Shown here piece by piece: positions 34,438-44,569 of a stretch of 64,000 bases of DNA (positions are counted from its first letter, which is position 1; every line of letters begins with the position of its first letter). Location: assembly GCA_963665085.2 (NCBI GenBank), contig CAXXXS010000001.1, forward strand, positions 3,162,001 through 3,226,000, read 5' to 3'. The position numbers were made by a program, and so were the translations under genes. Under the pieces are notes generated by a model. It did no database searches. It had not been told where the DNA came from and saw nothing but the letters and a program-made list of their open reading frames with translations. This DNA is from G963665085 sp963665085 (GTDB taxonomy: Bacteria > Bacteroidota > Bacteroidia > Bacteroidales > JAAAOM01).

Positions 34438-35103
34438 ATGAATAATTACCTATTTCTTTTTTTTCTTTTTACCGCGGTATTAAGATTTCCAATTTGTAAT
34501 TCTCAGCAGCTTGAAGGAATTGATATTAATAAAAGTGATTTATTAATTAATGGTAAGCGTTATTTTAAAGAATACCCCAATGCTAACGGAAATTCTTATT
34601 TTGGAACTGATAAATGGTCGGAAACATGGATATCAATTCAGAGTATTTTATTCTCTGATGTTGAAATAAAGCTGGACATTGTTTCCGATAAACTTATTTT
34701 TAAGCTTAATATGGGGGAATCTATTGAGTTAAATCCGCAGTTAGTGGATTCTTTCTTTATTAATTCCAGTCTTTTTGTAACAAATAAAGATTTAAGTTTG
34801 AAAAAGAATTATTTGGAAAAAATTCACATGGGTAATTTTTTTTATTACAAAACCCATCAAAAAGAATTCATAAAAGAATACAACAGCTTTTCTCCTTTTG
34901 GAAAGATTAGTGATATACAAACAACCAGGTTTATTGCTAAAAATGGAAGTTACACCAAGGTTAATTCAAAAGGGGAATTTCTTAACTTATTTAAATCGAA
35001 TAAGAAGGATATTAAAATTTTCTTGAAAAAGAACAACATAAATTATAGAAGAGCCACAAATGACGAACTCAAAAAACTTATGGTATTTTGTGAGAACCTT
35101 TAA
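34438..35103 (+). CDS. Exported protein of unknown function, first gene of receptor operon
   Basis: A 221-residue protein with a signal peptide (MNNYLFLFFLFTAVLRFPICNSQQ). The C-terminal third holds a pattern I have seen in other uncharacterised Bacteroidota secreted proteins: FGKISDIQTTRFIAKNGSYT, then NSKGEFLNLFKSNKKDIKIF and LKKNNINYRRATNDELKKLM. It has no enzyme motif. Its last 44 bases overlap the TonB-dependent receptor gene in another frame, so the genes are tightly coupled. It probably serves the same transport unit as the receptor, DUF4249 lipoprotein and MG2 protein downstream; its role is not known. Confidence 0.8.
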   Translation: MNNYLFLFFLFTAVLRFPICNSQQLEGIDINKSDLLINGKRYFKEYPNANGNSYFGTDKWSETWISIQSILFSDVEIKLDIVSDKLIFKLNMGESIELNPQLVDSFFINSSLFVTNKDLSLKKNYLEKIHMGNFFYYKTHQKEFIKEYNSFSPFGKISDIQTTRFIAKNGSYTKVNSKGEFLNLFKSNKKDIKIFLKKNNINYRRATNDELKKLMVFCENL

Positions 35104-37858
35104 ATTTTTAAAAACTTTATTATTTGCATTTCTTTTTTTTGTTTTACAGGTCCAGTTTTGTTTGTCTCAATCTCCAATTTTATTAGACAAGACATATAAT
35201 AATTTAACATGGGAGGAATTTCTTACAAAAGTTGAAGAGGATTATAAATATCATATATTTTCTCTTTTTGATTCTATTCCTACTGAGCGTATTTCCATAA
35301 ATGAGGAGGGGATAAGTATAAAAGATTTGATGAAAAGTTATCAAATCAATGTGTCGTTTGATATGGATAACAACATTTTTCTAACAAAAAATTATATAAT
35401 TCGGAGTTCACTTTCTCGTGATTTTTTTCAAAATAAAAAGATTATAAGCGTTACCAACAATCAAAATAAAGAAGATTCTTTTCTTGATACTAAAAACGAG
35501 TATTTCCAGGAAACGGTAATCATAGGCTCCCCAGAAAAAAGATATGGGAAAAGTAAATATGATTTATACGGGTTTATGAAAAACAAAGAGGATGGCGAAC
35601 CTGTAATCGGTGGTACTATCTATATTAAAGAATTAGAACAGGGAGCTGTAACTACACCTACCGGACATTATAGTATCTCATTGCCACCCGGGGAATATAC
35701 CCTTGAAATAAGTAGTATCGGTAGAAAACCAGATAAAAAGCTTGTTAAGATTTATTCAGATGGACAATTGGATATAGATCTTAAACAAGAGCTTGTTGCT
35801 TTGGATGAGGTTGTAGTTGTTGCCGATCGGTATGATAATGTGAAAAATAATAAATTGGGGTTTGAAAAAATTCCGGTTAAAAATATTCGTGAAATACCAG
35901 TTATTCTTGGAGAACGCGATGTGATGAAAGTAGCATTAATGCTTCCGGGTATCCAAACTACTGGTGAAGGTTCTTCTGGTTTTAATGTTCGGGGAAGCCC
36001 TGCGGATCAGAATTTGTTTTATATCAATGATGCCCCTCTATATAACACATCTCACCTCTTTGGGTTTTTCTCAGTTTTTAATTCAGATGCTATTTCTGAT
36101 TTTTCAATATATAAAGGGCATATCCCGGTAAATTATGGAGGACGGTTAGCGTCTATATTTGAGGTAACAACAAAAAATGGTAATAACCAGAATTTTTCTG
36201 CGCGGGGAGGTATAAGTCCTATAACCGGTAAAGTTCTGATGGAAGGGCCTATTGTTAAAGGTAAAGGAAGTTGTCTGGCTGCATTTCGAACAACATATTC
36301 AGACTGGCTTTTAAAACTAGTTGAGGATCCTGATATTCGTTCCAGTAATGCGCAATTTCAGGATGGCCTTATTAATCTTTCTTTTGATGTAACACCACTG
36401 GATAAAATAAAACTCTTTACTTATCAAAGCTCAGACAGGATTAATCTTGCAGGCGATCAAAAATATAAATATTACAATCAGGGATACTCTCTAAGGTGGA
36501 ATCACATTGTTAGGCAAAAACATACATTAAGTGCCAGTTTAGTATCAGCGAAATATGGCTATGTAGAAGAGAACAGGGAATCTGATATATTATCGTATAC
36601 TCACGATTATTCATTACGGCATGACGAGGCTAAGCTAAACCTCGAATTAAGACCGAATATTAATCATACTGTTTCAATTGGAGGTAACGCTATTTTATAT
36701 AATCTAGACAGAGGGGAACATTTGCCATTAGAAGAAAATTCAACGGTGAACCCTGTAGTTTTGGGAAGGGAAAAAGGCCTCGAAGCTTCCATCTACATTG
36801 GGGATGAATGGGATATAACTTCACGATTAAATCTCTCAATGGGTACCCGGTTGAATTATTACGCAAGTCTTGGCAGTAAAACAGTGTATACGTATGCTGA
36901 TAATGCCCCCAGAACAATTAATAATATAGTAGACTCTTTATCCTATGGAAAGAATCAATTAATTAAAGATTATATAAACCCTGATTTTAGGGTTGCATTG
37001 AAGTATTTATTGTATCAGAATACGTCTGTTAAGGCTTCGTACAATAGATTATACCAGGATATTTTTATGCTTTCCAATACCATTTCAATTTCTCCTAGTG
37101 ATCAATGGAAATTAGTGGATAAACATATAAAACCACTTGAAGGTGAACAATATTCCGTTGGGTTGTACCAGAAATTATTCAGAAAACAAGTTGATTTTAC
37201 AATGGAAGCCTATTATAAGACCGTAAAAAACCTGGTTGAATATAAAGATGGAGTTGATTTACTTGTAAACGAAATTGTTGAAACCGATATTTTACAAGGT
37301 AGCTTAACTTCTTATGGCGTTGAACTTAATATAAAAAAACCGCTTGGACGGCTTAACGGTTGGGCTAATTACGTATACTCAAGAGCAACTGTTTTAGTTG
37401 ATAGTGATATTGAAGAGAATCAAATTAATTTTGGACAGGAATATCCTGCAAATTTTGAAAAGCCACATTCTTTTAATCTTGTAGCAAACTATAAATTTTC
37501 CCGGCGGATAAGTTTTTCATCCAGCCTTGTATATTCTACAGGTCGGCCAATTACATATCCGGTGGCAACCTACGAACAAGGAGGAACGCTTATTCTGCAT
37601 TATTCAAAAAGAAATGAATACCGAATCCCGGATTATTTTCGAATAGATGCATCCTTAAGCCTGGAAGGAAATTTAAGGTCGAAAAAATGGGCACATGGTT
37701 CATGGATGTTCTCTGTGTATAATTTAACAGGGCGCCAAAATGCTTATTCTGTATACTTTAGGAATGAAGATGTTGTTAAGGGGTATAAACTTTCGATTTT
37801 TGGAAGGCCAATTTTTACTGTTACATATAATTTCAAACTAGGTAATTATGCCAGTTAA
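35060..37858 (+). CDS. TonB-dependent receptor with STN-like N-terminal domain
   Basis: A 932-residue outer-membrane transporter. After a signal peptide (about 13-36, ending FCLSQS) lies a secretin/TonB short N-terminal-like region (about 40-120, NLTWEEFLTKVEEDYKYHIF), then a CarboxypepD_reg-like domain (about 165-250, EDGEPVIGGTIYIKELEQG), the motif ALDEVVVVADRY, a plug (about 275-390, MLPGIQTTGEGSSGFNVRGSPADQNLFYIND) and a barrel ending PIFTVTYNFKLGNYAS. STN-bearing receptors often signal to a FecR/sigma pair, but none is here. The start overlaps the preceding gene by 44 bases; no other ATG precedes the signal peptide. Confidence 0.93.
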   Translation: MTNSKNLWYFVRTFKFLKTLLFAFLFFVLQVQFCLSQSPILLDKTYNNLTWEEFLTKVEEDYKYHIFSLFDSIPTERISINEEGISIKDLMKSYQINVSFDMDNNIFLTKNYIIRSSLSRDFFQNKKIISVTNNQNKEDSFLDTKNEYFQETVIIGSPEKRYGKSKYDLYGFMKNKEDGEPVIGGTIYIKELEQGAVTTPTGHYSISLPPGEYTLEISSIGRKPDKKLVKIYSDGQLDIDLKQELVALDEVVVVADRYDNVKNNKLGFEKIPVKNIREIPVILGERDVMKVALMLPGIQTTGEGSSGFNVRGSPADQNLFYINDAPLYNTSHLFGFFSVFNSDAISDFSIYKGHIPVNYGGRLASIFEVTTKNGNNQNFSARGGISPITGKVLMEGPIVKGKGSCLAAFRTTYSDWLLKLVEDPDIRSSNAQFQDGLINLSFDVTPLDKIKLFTYQSSDRINLAGDQKYKYYNQGYSLRWNHIVRQKHTLSASLVSAKYGYVEENRESDILSYTHDYSLRHDEAKLNLELRPNINHTVSIGGNAILYNLDRGEHLPLEENSTVNPVVLGREKGLEASIYIGDEWDITSRLNLSMGTRLNYYASLGSKTVYTYADNAPRTINNIVDSLSYGKNQLIKDYINPDFRVALKYLLYQNTSVKASYNRLYQDIFMLSNTISISPSDQWKLVDKHIKPLEGEQYSVGLYQKLFRKQVDFTMEAYYKTVKNLVEYKDGVDLLVNEIVETDILQGSLTSYGVELNIKKPLGRLNGWANYVYSRATVLVDSDIEENQINFGQEYPANFEKPHSFNLVANYKFSRRISFSSSLVYSTGRPITYPVATYEQGGTLILHYSKRNEYRIPDYFRIDASLSLEGNLRSKKWAHGSWMFSVYNLTGRQNAYSVYFRNEDVVKGYKLSIFGRPIFTVTYNFKLGNYAS

Positions 37859-38990
37859 ATTAAATATAAACTTTTTATTACTTTTTATTGTCTCGTTTTC
37901 TTGTGTGGAAAGATTTAATCCTTCCATTGACGAATATGAAGATTTATTGGTGGTTGATGGTTATTTTACTAACGAGGAAAAGAGTCATCAAATAATATTG
38001 TATTATACTTCAGATGTGTATTCAACTGAATTTGAACCCGTATTAGAGGCCGATGTAAAAGTAGTTTCAGACGATGGAGATGTAATTCAATTTTATGAAA
38101 TAAATTCCTCAGGGGAGTATTTTTCTGCAGAAAATGCGAAAGCAGAAGCTGGTAAGCAATATAAGTTAATTGTTTTACTTGATAACTCTGAATATTATGA
38201 GACTGAATTTCAGGAATTAATAACGTGCCCTTCTGTTGATGCTGTTTATGGTGAACGGGAAACCCAACAGACAAGTGAAATTGGCGAAGAATTAGATGGT
38301 TTGCAGTTTTATTTGGATACAAAAAAAGAGGATGAGAAATCTGTTTTTTATCAATGGAAATTAACTGAGACCTATGAGTACAATGCAGAATACCTGTTGG
38401 ATTCTTATTATGCAGGAGGAACGTTTGAATTTATTGATAAAGACAGTCTTTATACATGTTATAAAACCAATACAATTTCAGATGTATATACCCATTCTAT
38501 AAAATACTCCGATCAGGAATCAATATCACGATTCCCTTTATTGTATGTGGGCAACGACACAAAAAAATTGTCTGTGAAATATAGTTTAAATGTTAAACAA
38601 TACACGCTTAACGAAGGGGCTTATAATTATTGGCATTCAATTGAGAAGCAAATAGAAAACGAAGGTGTTTTATACAGTACACAACCGTACCAGGTTATGG
38701 GAAATTTAAAAAATATAAATAATCCAGATGAAGTTGTGTTGGGCTATTTTGTTGTAGCAGGTATGTCGGAAAAGAGAATTTTTGTCGATAAACCTTCAGG
38801 TTTGGTTATTACAAAAGATGACTGTACCATAAATACTAGTATGATGGAACTTTTACCTCAAGCACCTCAAGGTATGTGGCCTTTCTTTTTAGTTAAAACA
38901 ACAGGAGGGCAATTTGGTGTGGTAGACGAGGCTTGTGTTAACTGCTTGTTAGCGGGAGGAGAACTTACAAAACCTGATTTTTGGAACTAA
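37848..38990 (+). CDS. DUF4249-family outer-membrane lipoprotein
   Basis: A 380-residue lipoprotein with lipobox VSFSC (C19). The body shows the DUF4249 pattern: DEYEDLLVVDGYFTNEEKSHQIILYYTSDVYS, then VLEADVKVVSDDGD and EYFSAENAKAEAGKQYKLIV (a beta-sandwich), ending with MWPFFLVKTTGGQFGVVDEACVNCLLAGG. DUF4249 genes usually lie next to a TonB-dependent receptor, here by an 11-base overlap. By analogy with SusD it may be a surface lid or binding partner, but this has not been established. The paired Cys near the end (ACVNC) could form a disulfide. Confidence 0.88.
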   Translation: MPVKLNINFLLLFIVSFSCVERFNPSIDEYEDLLVVDGYFTNEEKSHQIILYYTSDVYSTEFEPVLEADVKVVSDDGDVIQFYEINSSGEYFSAENAKAEAGKQYKLIVLLDNSEYYETEFQELITCPSVDAVYGERETQQTSEIGEELDGLQFYLDTKKEDEKSVFYQWKLTETYEYNAEYLLDSYYAGGTFEFIDKDSLYTCYKTNTISDVYTHSIKYSDQESISRFPLLYVGNDTKKLSVKYSLNVKQYTLNEGAYNYWHSIEKQIENEGVLYSTQPYQVMGNLKNINNPDEVVLGYFVVAGMSEKRIFVDKPSGLVITKDDCTINTSMMELLPQAPQGMWPFFLVKTTGGQFGVVDEACVNCLLAGGELTKPDFWN

Positions 38991-39001
38991 TTAATAAATT
39001 G

Positions 39002-41017
39002 ATGAAAATTTTTTGCCATATAAAACTTGTTGTTATACTTCTTTTGATAGTAAATAATACTACTTATTGCCTGGGGCAGTCTTATGAGAAGATATTATTC
39101 CAAACAGACAGGGAATTATACATTGCAGGAGAAGATATTTTAATAAATGCATTTTTACTTACAGATGAAGAAATAAATTATAGCAGAGTTTTATATGTAG
39201 AAGTTTATGATACTAAAAAAAATATAATAGAACAGATAAAGTTCGAAATACATGATAAAAAAACTTCTGGACGAATAAAAATTCCTGAATCTATCAATAC
39301 ACAGCTTTGTTTTATAAGAGCCTATACAAATTTTATGAAGAATTTTTCTGTTGAATTAATCCCGACAAAATTATTAACAGTAATAAATCCCAGCGTACCT
39401 ATAAGTGCTTCTAATTCATCAAAAGAAAAAGAATTAATAAATGAAGATTTAGAAAAAATTAATGTATCTGTTAGTGAAGAAAAAGCTATTTTTTCGTTTC
39501 ATGTATTAGATGAAGAATCGTTAGGGCTGGATGCAAAGTTGTATGATAATTATTTTGATTTAATTCCATCAGAACTATCTCAAACAAGTGATTATTTTAA
39601 GGTGATGAGAAATAGTATTCCCGATGGGTTAAATTATGTCGCCTTCTACAAAAAAGATAATAATAAATTAGTTGCTGTCCGTCCCTTTTTTAACTGGGGA
39701 GAAACCTCTAAAATAGATTTTAGTTTAACAAATACAACATTTAAGCCACGAGAAAGGGTCGATATTTCTATACAAAACAGAGAATTATTTAAAAATATTT
39801 CCATTTCAGTTGTCAAGAAAGGAACCGCTCAAAATGAAGAATTACCAGGTAACATTCTAAATAATTTAAGCCTGTTAAATTCTTTTCTACAAGAAAATCA
39901 GTCATTACTCTATCATTTAAAAGATACAGTTGATTTTTATCTTGATAAAGCAGGGAAAGAAATGGTTATTTCCGGGACATTTGCAAAACTACTTGAAAAA
40001 TCAAGCGATACAGAAATTTTATATAATCGTGAATTTATTGGTGCTACTCTTACAGGAATAGTTTTGGATAAAGAAAATAACCCTGTTAATGGAGCCCAGG
40101 TAGATCTTTCTGTATTTAATGGGAAGCAACAATTGCATACAACAAAATCTGATTCAACAGGAAAATTTTCATTGTCGTTATATCCCGGAACATTTGCTGC
40201 AAATCGAATTATGGTACAAACAGTTCATTCAGATAGTTTACAAGAAAAGATTTTATTAGACTATGACTATTCCAATAAATTTGTGGATAATACGGCATCA
40301 ATGGATATAGACTCATCGGATAGGAAATTATTAGAAGAACTTTATATCAATTTACAAATTACGAAACGAATAAAAATTGATAATAATAATATCTATAACG
40401 ACACCTCTTTCTTTATGTTCGGAGAACCTTCATTCTCAGTTAAATTGGATGATTATATTAATTTGCCTAACCTTGAGGAAGTGTTTAGCGAAATTATTCC
40501 TTATGTGTCTGTTAAAAGAAAGAGTAAAGTTCCGTATTTAAGTGTATTTAATGAAGAACGTGAAATTTATTATAATTCACCCCTCGTACTACTTGATTTT
40601 ATTTCAATATACAATATAGACGCGCTATTGAAAATAAAACCTGTTAATTTATCGAAAATTGATGTAATTAATAGATCGTATTGTTTAGGCGATTATTCAT
40701 ACGATGGAATTGTGAGTATAATCACAAAAAATAACCAATTCTCAGATTATGAATTTCCTGATAATGTAGTCTTCTTGAATTTTGAGGGCACATCTGATTT
40801 GTATGATTTTTATCATGTAAATTACAGTGAGACAGAAGATATCAAATCCCGAATTCCTGATTTTAGAACTACATTATATTGGAATCCGAATGTTAAAATA
40901 AATACCCCATTTTTTTACACTTCCGATCATTGCTCTGATTATCAAATCATAATAACAGGCGTTGATGATAAAGGGAATATTGTAAAGTCAATTAAAGAAA
41001 TTACCGTTAGCAATTAG
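39002..41017 (+). CDS. MG2 (macroglobulin-like) exported protein
   Basis: A 671-residue protein; the ATG at 39002 begins a signal peptide (MKIFCHIKLVVILLLIVNNTTYCLGQ), while an in-frame TTG at 38981 does not. Residues about 28-120 show the MG2 beta-sandwich pattern FQTDRELYIAGEDILINAFL seen in alpha-2-macroglobulins. Residues about 345-430 form a second carboxypeptidase-regulatory-like domain (GIVLDKENNPVNGAQVDLSVF, DSTGKFSLSL). The C-terminus DFRTTLYWNPNVKI and the strand YQIIITGVDDKGNI are a conserved ending. No thioester (CxEQ) motif is present. It starts 11 bases after the DUF4249 gene. Probable partner of the receptor; function unknown. Confidence 0.82.
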   Translation: MKIFCHIKLVVILLLIVNNTTYCLGQSYEKILFQTDRELYIAGEDILINAFLLTDEEINYSRVLYVEVYDTKKNIIEQIKFEIHDKKTSGRIKIPESINTQLCFIRAYTNFMKNFSVELIPTKLLTVINPSVPISASNSSKEKELINEDLEKINVSVSEEKAIFSFHVLDEESLGLDAKLYDNYFDLIPSELSQTSDYFKVMRNSIPDGLNYVAFYKKDNNKLVAVRPFFNWGETSKIDFSLTNTTFKPRERVDISIQNRELFKNISISVVKKGTAQNEELPGNILNNLSLLNSFLQENQSLLYHLKDTVDFYLDKAGKEMVISGTFAKLLEKSSDTEILYNREFIGATLTGIVLDKENNPVNGAQVDLSVFNGKQQLHTTKSDSTGKFSLSLYPGTFAANRIMVQTVHSDSLQEKILLDYDYSNKFVDNTASMDIDSSDRKLLEELYINLQITKRIKIDNNNIYNDTSFFMFGEPSFSVKLDDYINLPNLEEVFSEIIPYVSVKRKSKVPYLSVFNEEREIYYNSPLVLLDFISIYNIDALLKIKPVNLSKIDVINRSYCLGDYSYDGIVSIITKNNQFSDYEFPDNVVFLNFEGTSDLYDFYHVNYSETEDIKSRIPDFRTTLYWNPNVKINTPFFYTSDHCSDYQIIITGVDDKGNIVKSIKEITVSN

Positions 41018-41351
41018 TTTTTACGCTTTGTTTATTTAAAAATAATTTATAGGTGCCAACAATTTGATCTTCAAAATTGGGGGCATAGTTTTAAATTAAT
41101 TAAAAATTTAATAGATTTGACTACGATTTTACCCTTTATACCAATAACTAACATGAAAATTTCGATGAATAAAAAATTTCTGGATTAAAGAAGTAAGTGT
41201 AATTATCGCTTGCCAAGATTTTTTACTTAAAGTCTTGGTACATTTTGTTGTATTCAGTCTGTAAAAAAAGCTGACTGTGTAGTTGTGTAATTATGTGATT
41301 ATAATACAAAAATTATAATTCAATTCTTTTATAAACCTAAAAGTTAATTCT
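41018..41351 (+). promoter_or_regulatory. Leader region of the second susC
   Basis: 334 bases without a gene. TAGATTTG (41112-41119) fits the -7 consensus but would leave a leader of about 220 bases. A 9-bp hairpin with a G-U pair (CCAAGATTT with AAGTCTTGG) lies at about 41211-41238, and an inverted repeat TTATAAT/ATTATAA at 41299-41318. The 25 bases before the ATG are identical to the leader of the first susC. No riboswitch recognised. Confidence 0.4.
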
Positions 41352-44300
41352 ATGAAGAAAATCTCGATTCTACTCGTAGGGTTACTGTTCTATGGGCTTG
41401 CTTTTGTGCATGCCCAGGGCGGTAACGTATCCGGAACTGTAACCAGTTCTGAAGATGGAATGCCGATACCGGGGGTATCGGTAGTTGTAACCGGAACTAC
41501 CACTGGTGTTACAACCAATATTGATGGAAAATATTCACTTGATGTCCCAGCTAGTGCTACCACATTGACATTCAGTTTTGTGGGGATGATATCTCAAGTG
41601 ATTGAAGTTGCAGGACAAAGCGTTATTAATATAACGCTGAAAACTGATGTAGTTGGCTTGGAAGAAGTTGTTGTTGTTGCATATGGAACGGCAACGAAAG
41701 AAACTTTTACTGGAGCAGCCACTGTGGTAAATTCAGAAACGCTTGAAAAAAGGCAAGTTGCTAATTTATCTCAAGCGTTGACTGGTATAACCTCTGGTAT
41801 TCAGGTAGCTAGTGATAATGGACAACCAGGTACATCTGCTAAAATAAGAATTAGAGGTGTTGGTTCGTTAAGTGCATCCAGTTCACCTCTCTATGTTGTT
41901 GATGGAATGCCTTATGGTGAGGATATTTCTGCAATCAATCCACAGGATATAGAATCAATTACAGTACTAAAGGATGCTGCTTCAGCAGCGCTATATGGTG
42001 CTAGAGGGGCTAATGGAGTAATTTTAGTGACAACAAAAAAAGGTAAAAATGGAACACTAGACATTACTTTTGATGTTAAGCATGGTATTAATCAGCGTTC
42101 GGTACCCGAATATGATATTATGACTGATCCTGCTATGTATTATGAGAAATATTATGAAGGAATCTATAATAATCAAATTAATGGGGGAGCTACAGCAGCA
42201 GAAGCTCATAGTGCAGCAAATTCTTTAATGTTTGGATCGCAGGGCTTGGAGTATAATATTTATACAGTACCTGATGGTGAATTATTAATTGGAACTAATG
42301 GAAAAATAAATCCAAATGCTACATTAGGTCGTGTATGGGATAATGATTACTATCTAACAAAAGATGATTGGTATGATGAGTTATTTGGAAATAATCAAAT
42401 GCGTCAGGAATATAATTTATCAATTAGTGGTGGTAATGAAAATCAAACAACTTACTTATCTCTTAATTATTTGAATGATGAAGGTATTATTTCAAATTCT
42501 GGTTTTAAAAGATATTCAATGAGGTTGAAATCAGATTATCAATTAAATAAATGGATAAAAGTTGGGGGGAATATTGCATATACAAATTCTGAAAGTAAAT
42601 ATCCAGATGATCAAGAAGGATATAGTTCAAAAAACTTATTTTATGTTAGTAGGATAGTTGCTCCTATATATCCATTGTATGTTAGAGATGCAAACGGAGA
42701 TATTATTGTTGATGAATTAGGGCATACTCTTTATGATTATGGTACTGGGGAATACCCTGGGTTGACACGTCCAATTATGTCTATTGCAAATCCAGCATCA
42801 GATCTTGCATTAGATGTACAACGATATAATTCTGATGTGCTTCTTTTAAAGGGATTTGCCCAGTTTGACTTAATGAAGGGCTTAAAATTTTCTTTAAATG
42901 CTGGCTATGATATGCAAGGAGAAAAATATTTAGACAAGGGTAATGCATATTATGGACAATCAGCTGATTTTGGAGGAAATATTTATAAAGAGAACAATAG
43001 ATATGCAGCATTGACTTTACAACAGTTGTTAAATTATTCAATAGATTTTGGAGAAAATAACATAGAAGTGTTATTTGGACATGAAACTTATGATAGAAAA
43101 TGGAGTGAAGAATATGGTATCAAATATAACCTTTATGACCCTGAAAGTGAGGAGTTGTCCAGTGCTATTCTTCGTCAGGAAACAGGCTCTGAAAGTAATG
43201 GTTATTTTGTAGAAGGATATTTTTCGCGCCTTCAATATAATTATAATCAAAAGTATTTTTTAACAGGGAGTTACAGGAAAGATGGTTCTTCAAGATTTCA
43301 TCCGGATAATAGATGGGGTGATTTCTGGTCTGTTGGAGGTTCATGGTTAATTAACAAAGAATCATTTATGAGCAGTGCTACTTGGGTAGACTTTTTAAAA
43401 CTAAAATTTAGCTATGGGACACAAGGGAATGATGCATTGATGTATGAGGATGGCGGAGTATTGGTACAAAATTATCAGCCATATCAGGATCAGTTTGAGG
43501 TAAAGAATTCAAATGATGATTTTGCTATAGAACTTGTTTACAAAGGGAATAAAGATATCACTTGGGAAACAAGTCATAATTTTAATGCTGGATTAGATTT
43601 TACGTTGTTAAATGGTTTTCTGGATGGAAGTTTTGAATTCTTTAACAGGAAAGTTGAAGATATGTTGTATTACATACCTGTTCCATCATCAGCAGGATAT
43701 GATGAGTATCCAGATAATATCGGCTCAATGCAAAATAGAGGAGTTGAATTTAACATAACAGCTAATATTGTTAAATCTTCTGTTCTTAATTGGGCAGTAT
43801 ATTTTAATGGAACACATTATAAAAATGAGATACTTTCACTTCCAGAGCAGTATTCAGATCCTGGAGGTTTTGTTGATGGAAGAACGATATATAGGGTAGG
43901 AGGAAGTATTTATGATTATTGGTATCCTATTTACGTAGGAGTAAATCCCGAAACTGGTGCTCCACAATGGCGTATAACGAATGATGATGGAACTTACGGA
44001 ACAACAGAAGATTATGCTACTGCCTCATTAAAAGAAAATAGCGGGAGCCCAGGAACAGCTTTACCTGATCTTGCTGGAGGATTTGGAACAGTTTTAGAAG
44101 CTTATGGCATAGATCTATCTTTATCATTTACATATGGTATTGGAGGTTTAACCTTCGATAATGTTTATGAACAATTAATGCATGGAGGTCAGGCAAGTGA
44201 AGCAGGAACAAACTGGCATAAGGATATATTGAATTCATGGACTCCAACAAATACAAATACAGATGTGCCTGCTGTTGATTTTGGAGGTAAAGATATTGGG

Positions 44301-44552
44301 GCTCGCTCTAGTCGTTTCCTGATAGAATCTGATTATTTGAGTATAAACAATATAACCTTAGGTTATACACTTCCTCAAACAATTGTGTCTAAAATTAATG
44401 TTAAGTCATTAAGAATTTATGGAGCAGCAGACAATGTTGCTTTGTTCTCAAAAAGAAAAGGACTTGATCCAAGACAAAATTTTAGTGGAACAACAGACTT
44501 TATCTATTCGCCAATTCGAACAATATCTGTTGGTGCGAAAATTAAATTTTAA
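41352..44552 (+). CDS. SusC/RagA-family TonB-linked outer-membrane transporter (pair 2)
   Basis: A 1066-residue transporter. Signal peptide MKKISILLVGLLFYGLAFVHAQ; CarboxypepD_reg-like domain at about 24-105 (GNVSGTVTSSEDGMPIPGVSV); GLEEVVVVAYGTATKETFTGA, the commonest SusC TonB-box/plug junction; plug with VRIRGVGSLSASSSPLYVVDGMP-like residues (IRIRGVGS..) and LKDAASAALYGARGANGVILVTTKKGK; barrel ending SPIRTISVGAKIKF. Its susD follows after 17 bases. The barrel differs widely from pair 1 although the first 100 codons match closely, so substrate is probably different. Confidence 0.95.
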   Translation: MKKISILLVGLLFYGLAFVHAQGGNVSGTVTSSEDGMPIPGVSVVVTGTTTGVTTNIDGKYSLDVPASATTLTFSFVGMISQVIEVAGQSVINITLKTDVVGLEEVVVVAYGTATKETFTGAATVVNSETLEKRQVANLSQALTGITSGIQVASDNGQPGTSAKIRIRGVGSLSASSSPLYVVDGMPYGEDISAINPQDIESITVLKDAASAALYGARGANGVILVTTKKGKNGTLDITFDVKHGINQRSVPEYDIMTDPAMYYEKYYEGIYNNQINGGATAAEAHSAANSLMFGSQGLEYNIYTVPDGELLIGTNGKINPNATLGRVWDNDYYLTKDDWYDELFGNNQMRQEYNLSISGGNENQTTYLSLNYLNDEGIISNSGFKRYSMRLKSDYQLNKWIKVGGNIAYTNSESKYPDDQEGYSSKNLFYVSRIVAPIYPLYVRDANGDIIVDELGHTLYDYGTGEYPGLTRPIMSIANPASDLALDVQRYNSDVLLLKGFAQFDLMKGLKFSLNAGYDMQGEKYLDKGNAYYGQSADFGGNIYKENNRYAALTLQQLLNYSIDFGENNIEVLFGHETYDRKWSEEYGIKYNLYDPESEELSSAILRQETGSESNGYFVEGYFSRLQYNYNQKYFLTGSYRKDGSSRFHPDNRWGDFWSVGGSWLINKESFMSSATWVDFLKLKFSYGTQGNDALMYEDGGVLVQNYQPYQDQFEVKNSNDDFAIELVYKGNKDITWETSHNFNAGLDFTLLNGFLDGSFEFFNRKVEDMLYYIPVPSSAGYDEYPDNIGSMQNRGVEFNITANIVKSSVLNWAVYFNGTHYKNEILSLPEQYSDPGGFVDGRTIYRVGGSIYDYWYPIYVGVNPETGAPQWRITNDDGTYGTTEDYATASLKENSGSPGTALPDLAGGFGTVLEAYGIDLSLSFTYGIGGLTFDNVYEQLMHGGQASEAGTNWHKDILNSWTPTNTNTDVPAVDFGGKDIGARSSRFLIESDYLSINNITLGYTLPQTIVSKINVKSLRIYGAADNVALFSKRKGLDPRQNFSGTTDFIYSPIRTISVGAKIKF

Positions 44553-44569
44553 CACAAAATTAAATTAAA

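Noticed and set aside
37969..38322. 117-residue minus-strand frame inside the DUF4249 gene
   Set aside because: Low-complexity His/Leu composition and full overlap with a well-supported gene.
41299..41318. TTATAAT/ATTATAA inverted repeat before the second susC considered as an operator
   Set aside because: Very AT-rich; such palindromes are expected by chance in this composition and the first susC lacks it.
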